Under the pieces are notes generated by a model. That model was not told the DNA's origin. It was given only the letters and a program-made list of their open reading frames with translations, and did not search any database. The position numbers and the translations under genes were made by a program. DNA of 64,000 nt from Certhia americana. Its lineage: Eukaryota > Chordata > Aves > Passeriformes > Certhiidae. This document shows positions 42,116 through 54,900 of this stretch, one piece after another. Position 1 is the first letter of the stretch. Each line of letters begins with the position of its first letter. Location: NCBI GenBank assembly GCA_018697195.1, contig CM031858.1, positions 105,561,525 through 105,625,524 on the forward strand, in the 5' to 3' direction.

Positions 42116-45100
42116 AAAGAAAACCACCATTTGCCTCATTTACAAAACAGACAGCAGCTGACCAAAACAATTACTGCTTCTCCTTACATAAGGCAATGAA
42201 TGAAAGGCCTATACTGAGTAGGCTGACAGAATTTAGGAGGTATGATTTAAGAACAGGACTCCTTGAGGTTGAATCTATCCCTCCTTTGGTAAAAGCAGCA
42301 AAAATATTGTGCTATATCTGTAGAGAAAAACATGAACTTGCATTGTTGCCCTATATACTGCAGAACTAAGGTCTACCAGCCCCTACCTGTGAGAACAGGG
42401 GCACAGAAGTAATGAGAAATGGCAACACTGACTGCCTGCAAACAGCATCACCACTACTCCAGGGAGATTGATCCCACCACAAGCACCTCCCAATTTCCCC
42501 TTTGCCAACTGCTCCCAGCTCAAAAAGTTGGGATAATATTTGTGTGTGCTGCTTGCTCTGCTTCAAATGGCCTTTTATGCAACATCGCCTTCTCTGATTT
42601 ACACTTTTCTCATGTGAAGAAGCCACAGAGGTTTTAAAACATTTTTAGATCCACAGCTTTACGAAGAAAATGGCCTTGCTGCCTGATGTTGAAACAGAAA
42701 TTACTCTTCCAGCCCTGGACTTTAAAGGAAAGCTCCATGTGGCTATATTTAGTCTCTCTAGAGTCTAATAGATACCTGAATAATCTTAGGAACCTTCAGG
42801 TGAATACTTTGGAAAATTATTACTGTTCCATTGGGTAACCCAGGGAAGTAATTTATATGGGGAACTTAAGTAGGTGAACTATATATACCAAGAAACAAAG
42901 TGATTGATAGAAAGCTGTAGTCAGGTGCTACATTTTGTCATTTGGGTATTTTATCTTCAGGTCAGAAACCACACTGTTACGTGAGCATCCCTACTGCTGT
43001 GAAGTACAGGGGCACCTCAGATTACTAATCCTAGTCTTAAAAATTCAGAGGAAAATATATTTTGTTTGGTGGACTGACTTTGTGTGTTAGGCAACTCTTT
43101 GCACATATTTCTCCATGCAATGAGTTCTCTTTTTTCTCCCACCTGCTCTGAAGGAGTGTAAACCAACTTGAAAACAAGGAGAAAATGTACCACAATATCA
43201 CTTAAATTGGCACTTAGAGTCAAGGGAAAGTAAAGAAAGTAAAACTACTTCCAGTGTGTCCTTCCCCTTTAACTTCTTCCCTAACAGGCAAACTTCCTTC
43301 TGTGGTAGGGAATTCTCTCTTTCAGCTGTTTGCCCAGATCCCAAGGCTCAGCAAAGCACAGGAACTGGTCTAGGATTTTTAATTTGGAAAAAATTACCTG
43401 CATGCTTCAAATATATGCTAACAGACTGTATTATTAACAATGATCTAGTGAAACCTTGTTCCTGAATTGTTTTTACGAATCTGTTGCTGTCACAGCTCTG
43501 ACCACAAGCTCCAACAACTGGTTTAAAATCCAAAACCATAGCTCAGGGGCTCAGAGTTTCTTATTCTGCCATACCAACACTCTTGTTTCAATTACATAAT
43601 TGTGAAATTCCTCAACAATAAAAAGCCCAGTGGCCAGTAACTATGCCAAACTATTAGAATAGTTAGAGAATTTAAGTCTCATTATGAAGAATTCAATACC
43701 AAATGTTGTGAGGAAACTGAAAATGTTAATATAATGATTGTGAATATGCAAAAAATCCAGACTTGTGAGAGTCTGAGGAATCAGCTAACTAAGGAGAGGA
43801 ATCACAGTGACACTACAGGTAGTACAGTGTTAGATATATCTCTTGATACATGCAGTTTGCGTGTATTTCAGGTTTCATGGTTCTCTGTCTCAGGACAATA
43901 ACCAAGTCCCAGAAAAAGTGAGAAGGTTGATCCAATTTTTCTTCAATTGTAAGAAGCATCTAAGGTCAGCAGTCATTTGGAAAAGCAACAGATCTGAGAT
44001 TATCTTGAGCAAGTCAATTTAGCCATTACTCTGAGGCTGCAGCCTGCTGAAGGGAGGGTGTATGCAAGCATCCTGCCAGTATGCTGGTCTGCTCCACTTG
44101 CCAGAACACAGCACATGAGAAGTAGGGGAGATCATTAAGTTATTTCTGACATTGAGATCCATCCCACCTAATTTATGGTGCTTAATTGAGTGCCTAAGAG
44201 TTAAGCTTACTTGTCCTAGGCTCTCTGTAAGGGCAACAGACCACTAGTGTCACGTTCTCACCTAAATCCTGAATCACCCCTTTATTTTATCGGAATATGT
44301 GTTTATGAAGGCTGGGCTCCTCACTTAGTTCCACACATGACTGGGATCTGGGCCTTACTGAAGGAACAGAGCTATTTATGAGATCTAAAACTGAATACAA
44401 ATCAGTGGGTCTTCTACCCCTCACCTTTCATCTCAATGCATCAGAGCCTGCCATTCCCACATCTTTTGCAGGAGTGATGTTCAAGAGTTTAGCTTCAAGG
44501 CTCTTCATCTAGGAGGGACCCAAGAAGCAAATAGCCGTACCATTCTGCCCAGTGATGACTAGAGACATCTTTTGAGCAGTCTCAGAGCCTAAGAGGGGTC
44601 TGCTATCAACCAATGCCATTTTACCATTGTGGGTATTAGCATTCTTTTTTGTTGTCACTTAGGCTGATTCTCCTACTGGGAGACTTGAGGGGACTTTCCA
44701 TAACAAAGTCTCTGCAACCTGCTTGCCACATATTATGGTCACACAGGATATGAGGAGCCCTTGGAAAGGAGTTTGGTTGCATGACCATAGTGGGTTGCAC
44801 CATGGCAATAAGACTTGATCTTCTTCTGGACCTTCTGGACTGTCTCCTTCCACCTAGAAAAACAGCTTACCTTGGCAAGGGTGTGGATGAATGTGCATGT
44901 GAGAGTGAAGGTAATCCAGCTTTAGGTTTGCACAAATTGCAATGTTAAACAACACTGGATCTCCTCATGAGCTTTCTCCAGTACTACATGACAAGCAAGG
45001 CTGCCAGGAAAAAGACAGCTTCTAATAGCAGCGAGCACTGGGAGATAACTGACAAAAATGTAAACATTCTGCTGATTCCAAGTCTGTTCAGATGTTTTGA

Positions 45101-46638
45101 TTGAACAAGCTATACTTCCAAATGCCTTTCCACCATACTTTAGAATGTGAACTGTGTTTTAGTAGTTAGATAGTTGCACTAAGGAAATGTTGAAAATAAG
45201 GAAACCTCTGGGGCATTCATATCACAGGAAGGCATATTGATGTTACAGGGATTTTAAAGTGATTGGTTTCTCTAAAGTAATAAGAGTGACTAATTTCCCT
45301 TTCAATGTATCCACATATGCTTGGTTCTCAGGTTTTGAAAGGCAGCCAAAGTGACATTCTTTCAGGCTTTAAGTTGATATAAATAAAGTAAAACACAGAG
45401 CCCCAATAGCAAAGTTTATCAATGACACATGCCTTAGTTAGAATTTACACACAGACATGGCTGGATTTTTCCATTTTGTCTTCAGATGGTTCTTAAAGAA
45501 TGTCATCAGTTGCCATAAGCTGGAAGTTTCCAACCACAATCCGTTTGAGAGGGGGAACACAAAACCCCCATGCATGGACAATCTAGAATGACATTTGGAG
45601 AGCAGCAAACTTAGGTAAAACACAGGTGCCCAAAGAGAAAAGTACTTTAAAAACTTCCATTTGGGTATGGAGAACTGGGTTTTGCAGTGTTGAATAAATC
45701 CAACCTAAAACAGAACTCAAATGCAGATATAGCAGAAAGGAACATATTCATAAAGTGAGCTGGGAGATGTGACATGTACAGTTTGCTGCTGATCCTCCCT
45801 ATGATTTTGGGGGTTTTTTCAAGTATCTTAATAAAATTGTTAGCTGTAGGCCTTACATATTTTAAGACACTATACTGAATTTGACTACAGTTTTTAAAAA
45901 TATTTTCCCATTCTTTCTTCACTCTTTGTTAAGTAGAACCAACATGTGAGCACAGCACATAGTAATCACACAGCAACTGTACCAGAGGATCCCCTCTTGA
46001 AAATTATGCTCTGTAAGGCATAATTCTGTGCTGAAGTACAGAAGAGATACAGCAGCGGACAGTGCAACAACTTCTGATATAAAAACCACCCAGATAGTTT
46101 GCCTTGTTTGGGGAGATTTTTGGATGAATTCCTGTTACGCAGCCTCAGCAGGATTCCTTCTTTTCCTCTTGCCTATGCATGTCAGAGGTTTTTTAGACTG
46201 GACTAAACACTGGTGGGAACAATTTCCTCATTAACCAAGCCCCACACAGAGATCTATTGGGCACCTGAATTAAAACATTTGCAGCATGGTGGATTTCTTC
46301 CAAAGCAGGCTGAACATTTGATTTAAGATGGGCTGTCCGTGCTTTAGCTTCTTTTATTCCTCCAAGGGTTCCTTCTGTCCCTCTCCACTGAGACCAAGCT
46401 TCCCCTTCAGCACTCATGACTCTGACCCCTTCTTACCCCCTTACCCACACTTCCTCCCCCTTAAGGGTGGGTAATCACACTCCCTCTATTCACCTATGTC
46501 TTTCTGGGATTCTCCATCTCTTATCTTCTTATTCTTACTTTCCTGACTTCTTCCTTATTTCCCCAAGCGTGGACTGCTGGGTACCTTTGCTTTCTCATTT
46601 CGAATTTACAGTCAAAGAAAAACTCATTTTCAAAAGCT

Positions 46639-46690
46639 TATTATCAGAATTATCAGTTATATCAGTTACCAGTTATCAATTATATCAGTT
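46639..46690 (+). repeat. Degenerate TTATCAG/TTATATCAG tandem
   Basis: Seven- and nine-base units (TTATCAG, TTATATCAG, TTACCAG) alternate with small changes, giving a degenerate minisatellite. Confidence 0.75.
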
Positions 46691-49339
46691 GTCTACCTCT
46701 TCATCTGCCTTTTGTATGTTTTTTTATGTGTTTGTTTGAACTAGAAGTTCTTTGGGGCAAAGCTGTATTTTTCCTGAATGTTGACAAGGAAGATCAAAAA
46801 GAAGATGACGAGGAGGATGGAATGAGCTTCAGTAGTGCAATCCACAGGAACTGAATTTGCAAAAATGGTGTCATTTTTCAGTAGCATAATCACAAAAACC
46901 ATACTTCAGAATTCATACCACTGGCAGATGTGAAAGTAATCCCTGGCACCTAAGGTATAGAAGCATAGGTATCTGGTCCAGAAGATGCCTTCCTGCATTC
47001 TTTAATAACTAAGTTTGACATTACAATGAACTCATTAATTAAATTAAAGGGGTTCCATGTCACAGAATGCTCAAAACGAGAGGTATATTGTAAGGAAATT
47101 CTAGCTAAAAAATGTCCGACTAGTCCAAGTTCTCTGCTGAAATCACAGTAGTACTGTTAGGTTAGAATCCAAAAAATATTGCTATGTGAGGGGAAGAGCT
47201 GTTGATAGCATGGTTTTTGTGAATAGCAGCCAGATGTGTGACACCTTGCTTCTGAAAAAAGCCAGATTTTCATAGTATTAGTAGCACACACAGATATGAA
47301 TTTTAGTAAATTCTTCTGACAAAAAAACCCAACACATTCTCTACATTGGGATAAAACAAACAACACACTTTTGCAAGGTTTCAACTCTAAGGTCAAATCC
47401 CTGGTCTTGGTCATTGAAGTCCTTAGAGGGTCATTTGACAACCATTGCTGTTTGTGACCATACCTCCACCTATCTGCAGATATAAATTGATATAAATAAA
47501 GTGTAATACCTGGCAGTATTCCAGGTGTTCTATGCCAGCAAGTCCCATGTCCCAGATAAAAGATGAGGAGTAGAAAAATCAGTCATTCTCAGATTCACAT
47601 GTAAAGCAGTCTCCTAGGTGAATCCAGGTAAATGAACACTTCCTAGGCACTTTGACCAAATTATATGAAAAATGCCACCATTATACACCTTTATACACCA
47701 AAATACAAAATATATCAGTAAAACATTTTTGCTGTAACTGGTATGAGAGAATGGGATCATATGGTACATATTCCCCAGCAATTTATTCAATAAATCTAGA
47801 GGAAACCCTGAAAGTATTAAATGCACCAGAACATCATCATGAGATTTAACAAACATAAAAGTTACATGTGTATTCTGGTGAAAAGTGTAATACACCAATA
47901 AAATGCCAAAAGATTCTCTATTATTCACTTTATAAAAATGCTATTTAAGTTTTCCTGAGGGGTTATTTTTTGTGTTAATTTAGCTTCTCCTTCTCAGTCC
48001 ACACATTATTAATTGTATCTCACAGTCAGTAACAAGCTATAGTGGCTGGCAGGATGCCACCTTAAAATTAGATGCCTAAGGTAGGACACCTCGTATTCCT
48101 CAATGTTTAAAAGATAAAACTGCCTTGTGCAACTTCCCATGACTGGTTTGGAAATAACAGGTAAGCTATTTAAACCAGGCTCCTAAGGCATTTTATCCAC
48201 CTTTCATGCCTGTACTTCTACATGGGAGGCTGTGCAAGGTGGTGGGGAAGGAAGTGGGTTGAGAAGAAAAGCTCTTCAGCATGAGGGCTGGGTACAAAGG
48301 AGGGAGAACAAAGCCCTTGTGCCATCAGAGACAGGAGACTTCGGAGTCTCCAGATATGCCCTTCTGCAGGAATAGTAACAGAAATGAAAATGAAAACTCA
48401 AATTGGTCTTGGAACAGGATTTCACTCCAAAAGACAGCATCTGGGTGCAGTTTTTTGTAATTCCAGCTACACAGCCTCTTGACATAAGATGACAGAACAT
48501 CTGTTCTCTCAACTGGCCTCTGAGCACAGAGTTGTCCTGAGATACTGTTGCTGTTGATTGCTTTCATCCATCTGAGCTTTCAGCTGGTGATAGCTTTAAA
48601 TCTGGGCTGAAAAATTATTTTCCTTACAGTACTTTTACAGAAAGCAATATTTACTTCTTCCCCCCCCCCCCTTATCTTCCCCCCCAGCACATACTAGAAA
48701 ACACAGCTTTTTTTAACATGCTGCTATCTAATTTATAATTAGCTATATTAGTAATATCACTGACTCCTCTTTATATCCAGGATAAATGCGGCATTTTAAT
48801 TTAGAGGTATGCAACTCTGATTGAGTTTCTGATCACCCTAACCAGTTTTTTGTCTGCCAGCCCAGAGCACAGTTTGGCACCTCTGTTAAGGAGGTGGTGA
48901 GGATGGCTCTAAGCGATGTGGTCAGATGCTGCACGGTGCCACCACCACGTGGCAAGCAGAAGTGCCACGCTGCTGACACTGCTGTCTAAAGGGCGGTCTC
49001 TGCACTGAGAACTTCTCCAGGCACTCCAGCCTCATTTGTCCACAACACCCAACACGAGCACTAACAGCCCAGCGTTGCATGACATCCGTGAGAAAGTAAC
49101 AAACACCGTTCCAAACAGGAAAAATTCGGTATAGAACAAGAGGTGGCTATAAATCCCTATTAAATCGCCGTGCTAACAATTGTCCTTCCTCTTTATCTGT
49201 TACTACCCCAAGGGAAAAAAACTCTTCAGACACGTTGTACTCATTAACAAATATACTGCACTGCTTTTTTCAGTATGTTGACAGTTCTTCTCTCTGTTCA
49301 TCTAAAACATTAGTCTTGGCTTAAGGAATACTTCTAGTC

Positions 49340-49366
49340 AAAAAAAAAAAAAAAAAAAAAAAAAAA
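49340..49366 (+). repeat. Poly-A homopolymer
   Basis: About 27 A residues in the intergenic region. No retrocopy is recognisable upstream of it. Confidence 0.9.
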
Positions 49367-50007
49367 GAAAAGACTCCATTCCCTTTAGCAGTATCTCCTT
49401 AGAACACGTCTGCTTTCACTTTCTACCACCTTTTGAAAGTTTAAAGCTTTTTTGTAACCAATTCAGAGAGTTCTTCTTCTTTCTTACAGCAAGAGATGGG
49501 GACTAGAATAATCTCAGATTTTTCATTTAGAATGGCCCTTTATTCAGCTGATAATACGATTTAGTTTATTAAAGTAAGAAATGAGAAATAGTGTGGGGGG
49601 TGAGGGGGAAATTAAATTTCCCCCAAACCTGAATGAACAATATTCAGCAAGTCTCACAGCACACGCAGGTGACTCATTTGAAAAATAAGATCATGTGGAG
49701 CCTATTTCCAGTGTTATGAAGCCCCTTTCCCCAGGGTTTGAAATGAATTGGCATGGCTCCGGCATAGCCCACATTTTTTAGGCAGTGTCAAACAATGGTT
49801 TCAGACACAGATGAGGTGACAAGCTCCGGGCTGGCAGGGTGCCCCCACCTCCCCATGAGCGGAGCAGCGCCTGGAACCAGCCACACCAGCGCGGGTCGAG
49901 CTGCCCCTCCCGCTGCATCTTCCTTTTCTGCCTTTCTCATTCTTCCTTTTCTGGGCAAACACTTCCCTCTCCCGGTAAAAAAGCTAACTACAGCCACATC
50001 ACACCTT

Positions 50008-50033
50008 AAAAAAAAAAAAAAAAAAAAAAAAAA
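50008..50033 (+). repeat. Poly-A homopolymer
   Basis: About 26 A residues following a GC-richer stretch (49800-49980). I looked for a retroposed gene or flanking target-site duplication and found none. Confidence 0.9.
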
Positions 50034-50185
50034 CAAACACATTTTTCCATCTTTCCTTTCATGCGTTTTTTTAAATATTTGCATTTAATAATGACAAGAA
50101 AGTTAATTTTAATATTACTCGCCTCTTCCCATATGAACGGGATATTGGATGCTTGAGCTTTTTCCCACCTATGAACAAGAGTTGG

Positions 50186-50255
50186 GCAGTACCTGAGCTT
50201 TTGGCCAGAACCTTTCTAACCCAAACAATTCCATGATTATGATTCTATGATGACG
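50186..50255 (+). mobile_element. CR1 LINE terminal fragment
   Basis: The segment from GAACCTTTCTAACCCAAACA to ATTCCATGATTATGATTCTA resembles the CR1 3' terminus with its TGATTCTA tail repeats. It is short, so family assignment is less firm than for the larger copies. Confidence 0.6.
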
Positions 50256-50498
50256 AAAAAATGTCATTTTTGCTGGAAATATTTCTGTCGCCCAGGAGGT
50301 ATCTGTCGGATATTGCTCAACCTGCAAATTGTCAGCACTGAGGTGATTTTGCTGATGATATAAAAGTCCCTGATCATTTTTACTTCAGTGATACTTTGAA
50401 AATGGTAGCAGACTGTGGTCCGGGGTTGTTTATTAGCAAAAAAAAATAACCAACAGCTACATCTGTAGAGTCATTTCCACTTTGGCAATAGTGAAATG

Positions 50499-50572
50499 TG
50501 AAAGGTCTGGGCACAAGTCTGATGAGAGGCTAAGGGAGCTGGGCTTGCTTAGTCTGGAGAAAAGGAGGCTCA
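50499..50572 (+). mobile_element. CR1 LINE, 5' part of an interrupted copy
   Basis: GGTCTGGGCACAAGTCTGATG, then AGGCTAAGGGAGCTGGG and TCTGGAGAAAAGGAGGCTCA, matches the CR1 3' region and stops abruptly at 50572. The next CR1 segment resumes at 51146, so the two pieces are one element split by an insertion. Confidence 0.85.
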
Positions 50573-51145
50573 CCCTCCCGATATTCAAGAAGCCAATCCA
50601 CAAACTGAGTCGAGGTATGTAATTTATTTTATTTATTTACACTCCTGAGCAGAGAGGGGTGCTGAGCTGTAAATTCTCAAAGCCAGCATGCTGACTACCT
50701 AGATGTTTCACTAATTATTTTACCAAACAAAGGCATTAATGTTCACAGGTCTACAAGTTACATAGTTCTCTTATTAATTTGTATTCTGTCTTCCGTTGGT
50801 TAAATTATTCCCTCATTCTCATGCCAATTAGTCTGTATGGTCGGGCCTTCTGAGTCGGTGGTCACAATCTCCCTGCCAGAATTACTTTTCACCCAGCTCC
50901 AGCCGATTTCAGCGAAGCTGCCTTGGTTAATTCCATCCTTATCTCGGGAGTTCTGCCAAACGTTCTGGTGCCCTGTAAATTCTGCATTCTTTCGTGTCCA
51001 CTCTCAGTGGCACATCCTTCTCTCCAAGCTTTGTTAACCTCTGCACGTCCGAGATCATTGAAACATGTCAAATACTAAACAAGACAATTCTACCGACGAG
51101 TAATTTATCCTTCTAAAAGGATATCCTTCTAACACTTGGACATCA
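50573..51145. mobile_element. Insertion of unknown class inside a CR1 copy
   Basis: About 573 bp separate two adjoining parts of one CR1. Inside there is no coding frame. The reverse strand carries an AT-rich AATAAATAAAATAAA stretch (50626-50643 region) near one end, which resembles a polyadenylation signal followed by a short U5-like tail. That and the length would suit a solo LTR in minus orientation. However, canonical TG...CA ends and a clean target-site duplication are not visible (only TCA is shared by both flanks). The class is inferred. Confidence 0.5.
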
Positions 51146-51485
51146 AGGGAAGACCTCATCACCCTCTCCAACACCTGAGAGGAGGCTGTGGCCAGCTGGG
51201 CGTCGGCCTCTTCTCCCAAGAAGTGACAGGACAGAAGCAAATGGCCTCGATCTATGCCAGGGGAGGTTTAGGTTGGGTATCAGAAACAATCGCCTCACTG
51301 GAAGGGCTGCCAAGCGTTGGGACATGCTGTCCAGGGAAGCGGGGGAGCCACCATCCCTGGAAGCGCTCAAAACCCGTGCGGTCGTGGCCCTTGGGGACAC
51401 GTTTTGGTGGTGGGCCTGGCAGTGACGGGTTAACGCTCGGACTCGGCCATGCCGGAGGTGTTTCCCCCAGCGCAATGGGTGTTTC
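51146..51485 (+). mobile_element. CR1 LINE, 3' part of the interrupted copy, reaching the THOC1 promoter
   Basis: Resumes CR1 at AGGGAAGACCTCATC and continues through TGGCCAGCTGGGCGTCGGCC, AGGGGAGGTTTAGGTTGG, CTGTCCAGGGAAGCGGGGGA and CTTGGGGACACGTTTTGGTG. The final part (51430-51485) still aligns with the CR1 end but is enriched in CpG. It ends about 120 bp before the THOC1 start codon. Confidence 0.85.
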
Positions 51486-51900
51486 AGTGCCCACACGCCC
51501 GTCCCGCCGCCGCAGCCGATGGCGCCCGCACTCCTCCCCTTCCCGCCGGGAGGGCGGGCGCCATGGCGTCATCGGCACGCGCCCGCAGCGCCGCCCGCCC
51601 GGGAACATGTCGCCGCCGCTCTTCAGCCTGCCCGAGGCGCGGCTCCGCTTCACGGTGAGACGCTCCCCCCCTCTGCCTTCCTTCTGCCTTCCCGCCGTCC
51701 CTCCTGCCTTCCTTCCTTCCCTCCGTCCCTGCCGCTCGGGCGGGAAGCTGCGCGGCCGGGCTGTTCCTCGGCACCTCCAGGCCCGCGGCCCGGCCGGGGC
51801 TGCTGCCGGGAGCGGCCCGGGCGCTCCTTTATGGAGCCGCTGAGGGGCGGCGGTGTGGGTGTGAGACTGAGGGCGGCTCGGCCAAGGGGAGGATCAGTGT
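51380..51900 (+). promoter_or_regulatory. THOC1: CpG island and THOC1 promoter
   Basis: A sharp rise in G+C and CpG frequency around the THOC1 start. It includes GC-box words (GGGCGGG at 51552-51558 and CCGCCCGCCC near 51590) and a GCCATGGCG word at 51560 resembling a YY1 site. No TATA box is evident. This is the pattern of a housekeeping promoter and fits a general mRNA-processing gene. The transcription start is not determined; it probably lies between about 51500 and 51600. Confidence 0.8.
51607..51654 (+). CDS. THOC1: THOC1 exon 1
   Basis: The ATG at 51607 begins [16 protein letters not shown] (residues 1-16); human has [18 protein letters not shown]. The start is fixed by homology. The context GGGAACATGT is only moderate by Kozak rules (A at -3). 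The donor is GTGAGA, phase 0. Confidence 0.95.
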
Positions 51901-54900
51901 TCAGGTTAGCGAAAATTAATGTAAAGACGATGAAAGTGTGGCGTGCCCCCCGTAGCAAAAGGTCCGGGCGCATCGCGCTCGCCGCCTGTGCTGAAGGATG
52001 CTTTTCCTTTGCCGGGCTGCGCGTGTACCCAGGCCTCTGGATCCCGGGGTTTGCCACACAGCTTGGCAGACTGGGATTTGCACAGAAGTGCTCGAGGCAC
52101 AAGCACTCGATCCGTTAGAAGGATTTTGTAACAGGAGTAATAGTAATTTTTAGACCATCTTCTTAGCAGGAGTCACGTGCTTTTTACCATCTCCATAAAC
52201 GCAGGACTTGCAAGGATCCTCTGCAAGTGTGTAGGTGATAGAAAATTGGGAGGAGCTGTTTACTCCCTTGAAGACAGGGGGGCTCTCAGGCACATGATGC
52301 GATTCTTGGGGCTGTCCGTGCAGGGCCAGGAGTTGGACTCGATGATCCTTGTGGGTTCTGTCCGACTCAGAATGTTCTCTGATCTGTGTCCCATAACCAC
52401 CTGAGTGTGGCATGTGAGACAATGATAGATACAGCGTTGGTCACGAGAGCGTGATCCTCTGTGTATCATTTAGAAATGCTATTTTCACCACACTGTTAGC
52501 CCAGGTTTGAGGTGTGATGCTCTACTAGCTCACATGCCTGATTTCTTATGTGCTTGTTGTTTGCCCTTCTTGTTACGAAGTTCTCTCTGTAAACTAACAC
52601 ATAGTTCCTGGCAGAAAGATTTCTTAATATTTCTGCTGCTCTCAGAGGAAGGAGGAAGATCCTGTCAGTTTTGTACTGGTGTTGTAGCTTTCTTTCTTTC
52701 TTTGCATTTTGGTAGACATCCACCAGAGAGGCTCTGATTAACAAAAGCATCAAGCCGTTGTTGAATGCATTCAACCAGGTTCCTGGAAGGTAAGTAAAGG
52801 CCACATGTTTTTTTAAAAAGTGTCTATTTAGATTAACTGTTAGAAATCTTGTGCCTGAGGGTTGTTCCTAACTAAGGTGAAATATTTACATTTGCAGTGA
52901 AAATGAAAAGAAGTGTACTTTGGATCAAGCCTTTAGAGTTGTTGTAGAAGAAGAAATAGTAAGTATTTTAAACTGCTGAAGCTTATCTCTTCTTGAAGCC
53001 CAAATTTGTCTTAGCAGGCTAGTATATTAATGTAACAGCAACTTATTTTAGTGTAAGAAAACGTTTTATTAAAAACAGGAACTATGTAATGGTGAGGTAA
53101 TTGAGATTAAATACAGATAATTCAAGGAAATTGTTAGGATCTTGTATTTTACAGACATCACTCTATGGCAAGAGCTGTTGTCTGATCCTTTTCTAGCAGT
53201 TCTTTGTAATGCTTATGAAAGTCTGCTACATCTTAAAATTCCAGTTCATGAATATACATTGTTCAATAACTGTACTTTAAAAGTGTAAATTTGGAAAGGG
53301 TAAATTTGGAGTAGCTGTCAGAATTAAATTCTTCACTGAGAGGGAGGTGAGGCCCTGGAACAAGTTGTCCTGAGGTGTTGTGGATTCCCTATCCCTGGAA
53401 GTGATCAAGGCCAGGTTGGATGGGGCTTTCAGCAGCTGGGTCTAGTGAAAGGTGTCTCTGCCCCTGGCAGGGGGGTTTAAACAATGAGATCTTTTGGCCT
53501 CCTCTAATCAAAAGTATTTTTTTATTTGTTACTAATGTGTAACAAAGCTGACTTGTCAGTTGAAAAGAATGATGAAAGGAATCAAATAATGTATGATCAA
53601 ATAATATTTGAATAATGAACATGAGATATTAATTTTCAGAGGTGAATGACTCTCTGCATTTGGGTCTTTAGTAGCTGGAAGCAGTCAGGAAAGGTTTCAC
53701 ACTCAATAAAAACTTACTACGGTTAACCGATAGGTTAAATTTCATAGATTGTTTTGGAAAGTTGAATGTCAATATTTGTTTTAAATATGCCTAGTTGGAA
53801 ACAAGAATTTTAGTTTTGTTAGATACATTATGGTCAGACTAGAGAATTTCAACGCTGTTTTCTTTGTTTAGATAAACAAAGCTCCTTGTGAGAATCTCCT
53901 GGCAATTATTTCTCTGGCTATTAATGGAGTCACAGAAGGTGAGTATCCTTGTTTCAAATCTATTGGTAGTTTTAGGGACCATTTAGGGGAATTTTAAAAC
54001 TTTGATTTCTGTAAGTCATCTACTGCGGCTACCTTTGGTGATATATGGCTCTTATGCTAGAGGTTAGGAAGTTTGGGTTTGTTTCAGATGTGAACTTAAG
54101 TATAATATAATTAAATTTGGTTATATGTGTGACATTCGTGTTGGAATTTTTTGTTGGTTGATTGATTGGTTGGTTTGGGGCTTTTTGTTAATAAAGAAAG
54201 ATGAACCTGTTTGGTTGCAGCATGATTAGCAGTTTCTTTGGCCAGCACTCTAAAATGATTAGAAGTTTCCCATCATTTCAGAGATGAGACCACTGTGACA
54301 GAGAGGTAAAATGACTTTACAGAGGCAGAAATAACATCTCCTAAATATATATGCTCATCTCCTGTCAGTATATGGCTGCTTTTTAGATACTTCCATCTGT
54401 TTCAATAACAGATTGTGTCAGATGCCAGTGTGCTGATCTCTTCTGAAGTGGCTTTTGCTCTCTTCCTTTTGTATATTTGTTTACATTCTTTCTTTGTTCA
54501 CATTATTCATCAAAAATAGTTTATTTTTGTAAGTCAACTACATGTATGTTTTATGAACTGTAGAATAACAAGAACTGTTATTCTGCAGAATAACAAGAAC
54601 ATGAGAAATGCAGGCACTGCATACAGAGCATGGGTGGATGGACTTGGAGCATTGTTTTAGTGGGGCTTGAAAAGGCTCTCAGTCTTCATGGATGTGTATA
54701 GTGGGACTAACTGTGGATTTAGGAGTCTGGAAGAGTTCACTTTCAGTCTGCAAAAACATATGATGTTGTTTCAGGCTTCGAGGTCATTAGGACAGTGATT
54801 TTTTTTTTAAATATTTGTTTTATATTAGTGCACAGCTTTTCCAAATCTCATTTGACTACATGTGAAAATAGCTTTAATGATAGTTCACATTTTCGCCTAA

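Larger units (their letters stand above)
32801..50185. other. Intergenic region between COLEC12 and THOC1
   Basis: About 17.4 kb with no recognisable coding exon or known RNA gene. It holds simple repeats (33051, 42068, 46639, poly-C near 48661, poly-A at 49340 and 50008) and a locally GC-richer segment at 35960-36410. Open frames of 100-175 codons (for example 35961-36488 +, 39900-40205 - and 40036-40542 -) resemble no family I know. Unannotated long non-coding RNAs or enhancers could be here but cannot be seen by eye. Confidence 0.7.

Noticed and set aside
49800..50033. GC-richer segment ending in poly-A, considered as a retrocopy
   Set aside because: No gene homology and no flanking target-site duplication. 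The A run is probably a simple repeat.
51136..52118. Long open frames (235 aa at 51136-51843, 199 aa at 51519-52118, and a 150-aa frame on the other strand)
   Set aside because: They are stop-poor because of the CpG island and cross CR1 sequence, THOC1 exon 1 and intron 1 in the wrong frame.
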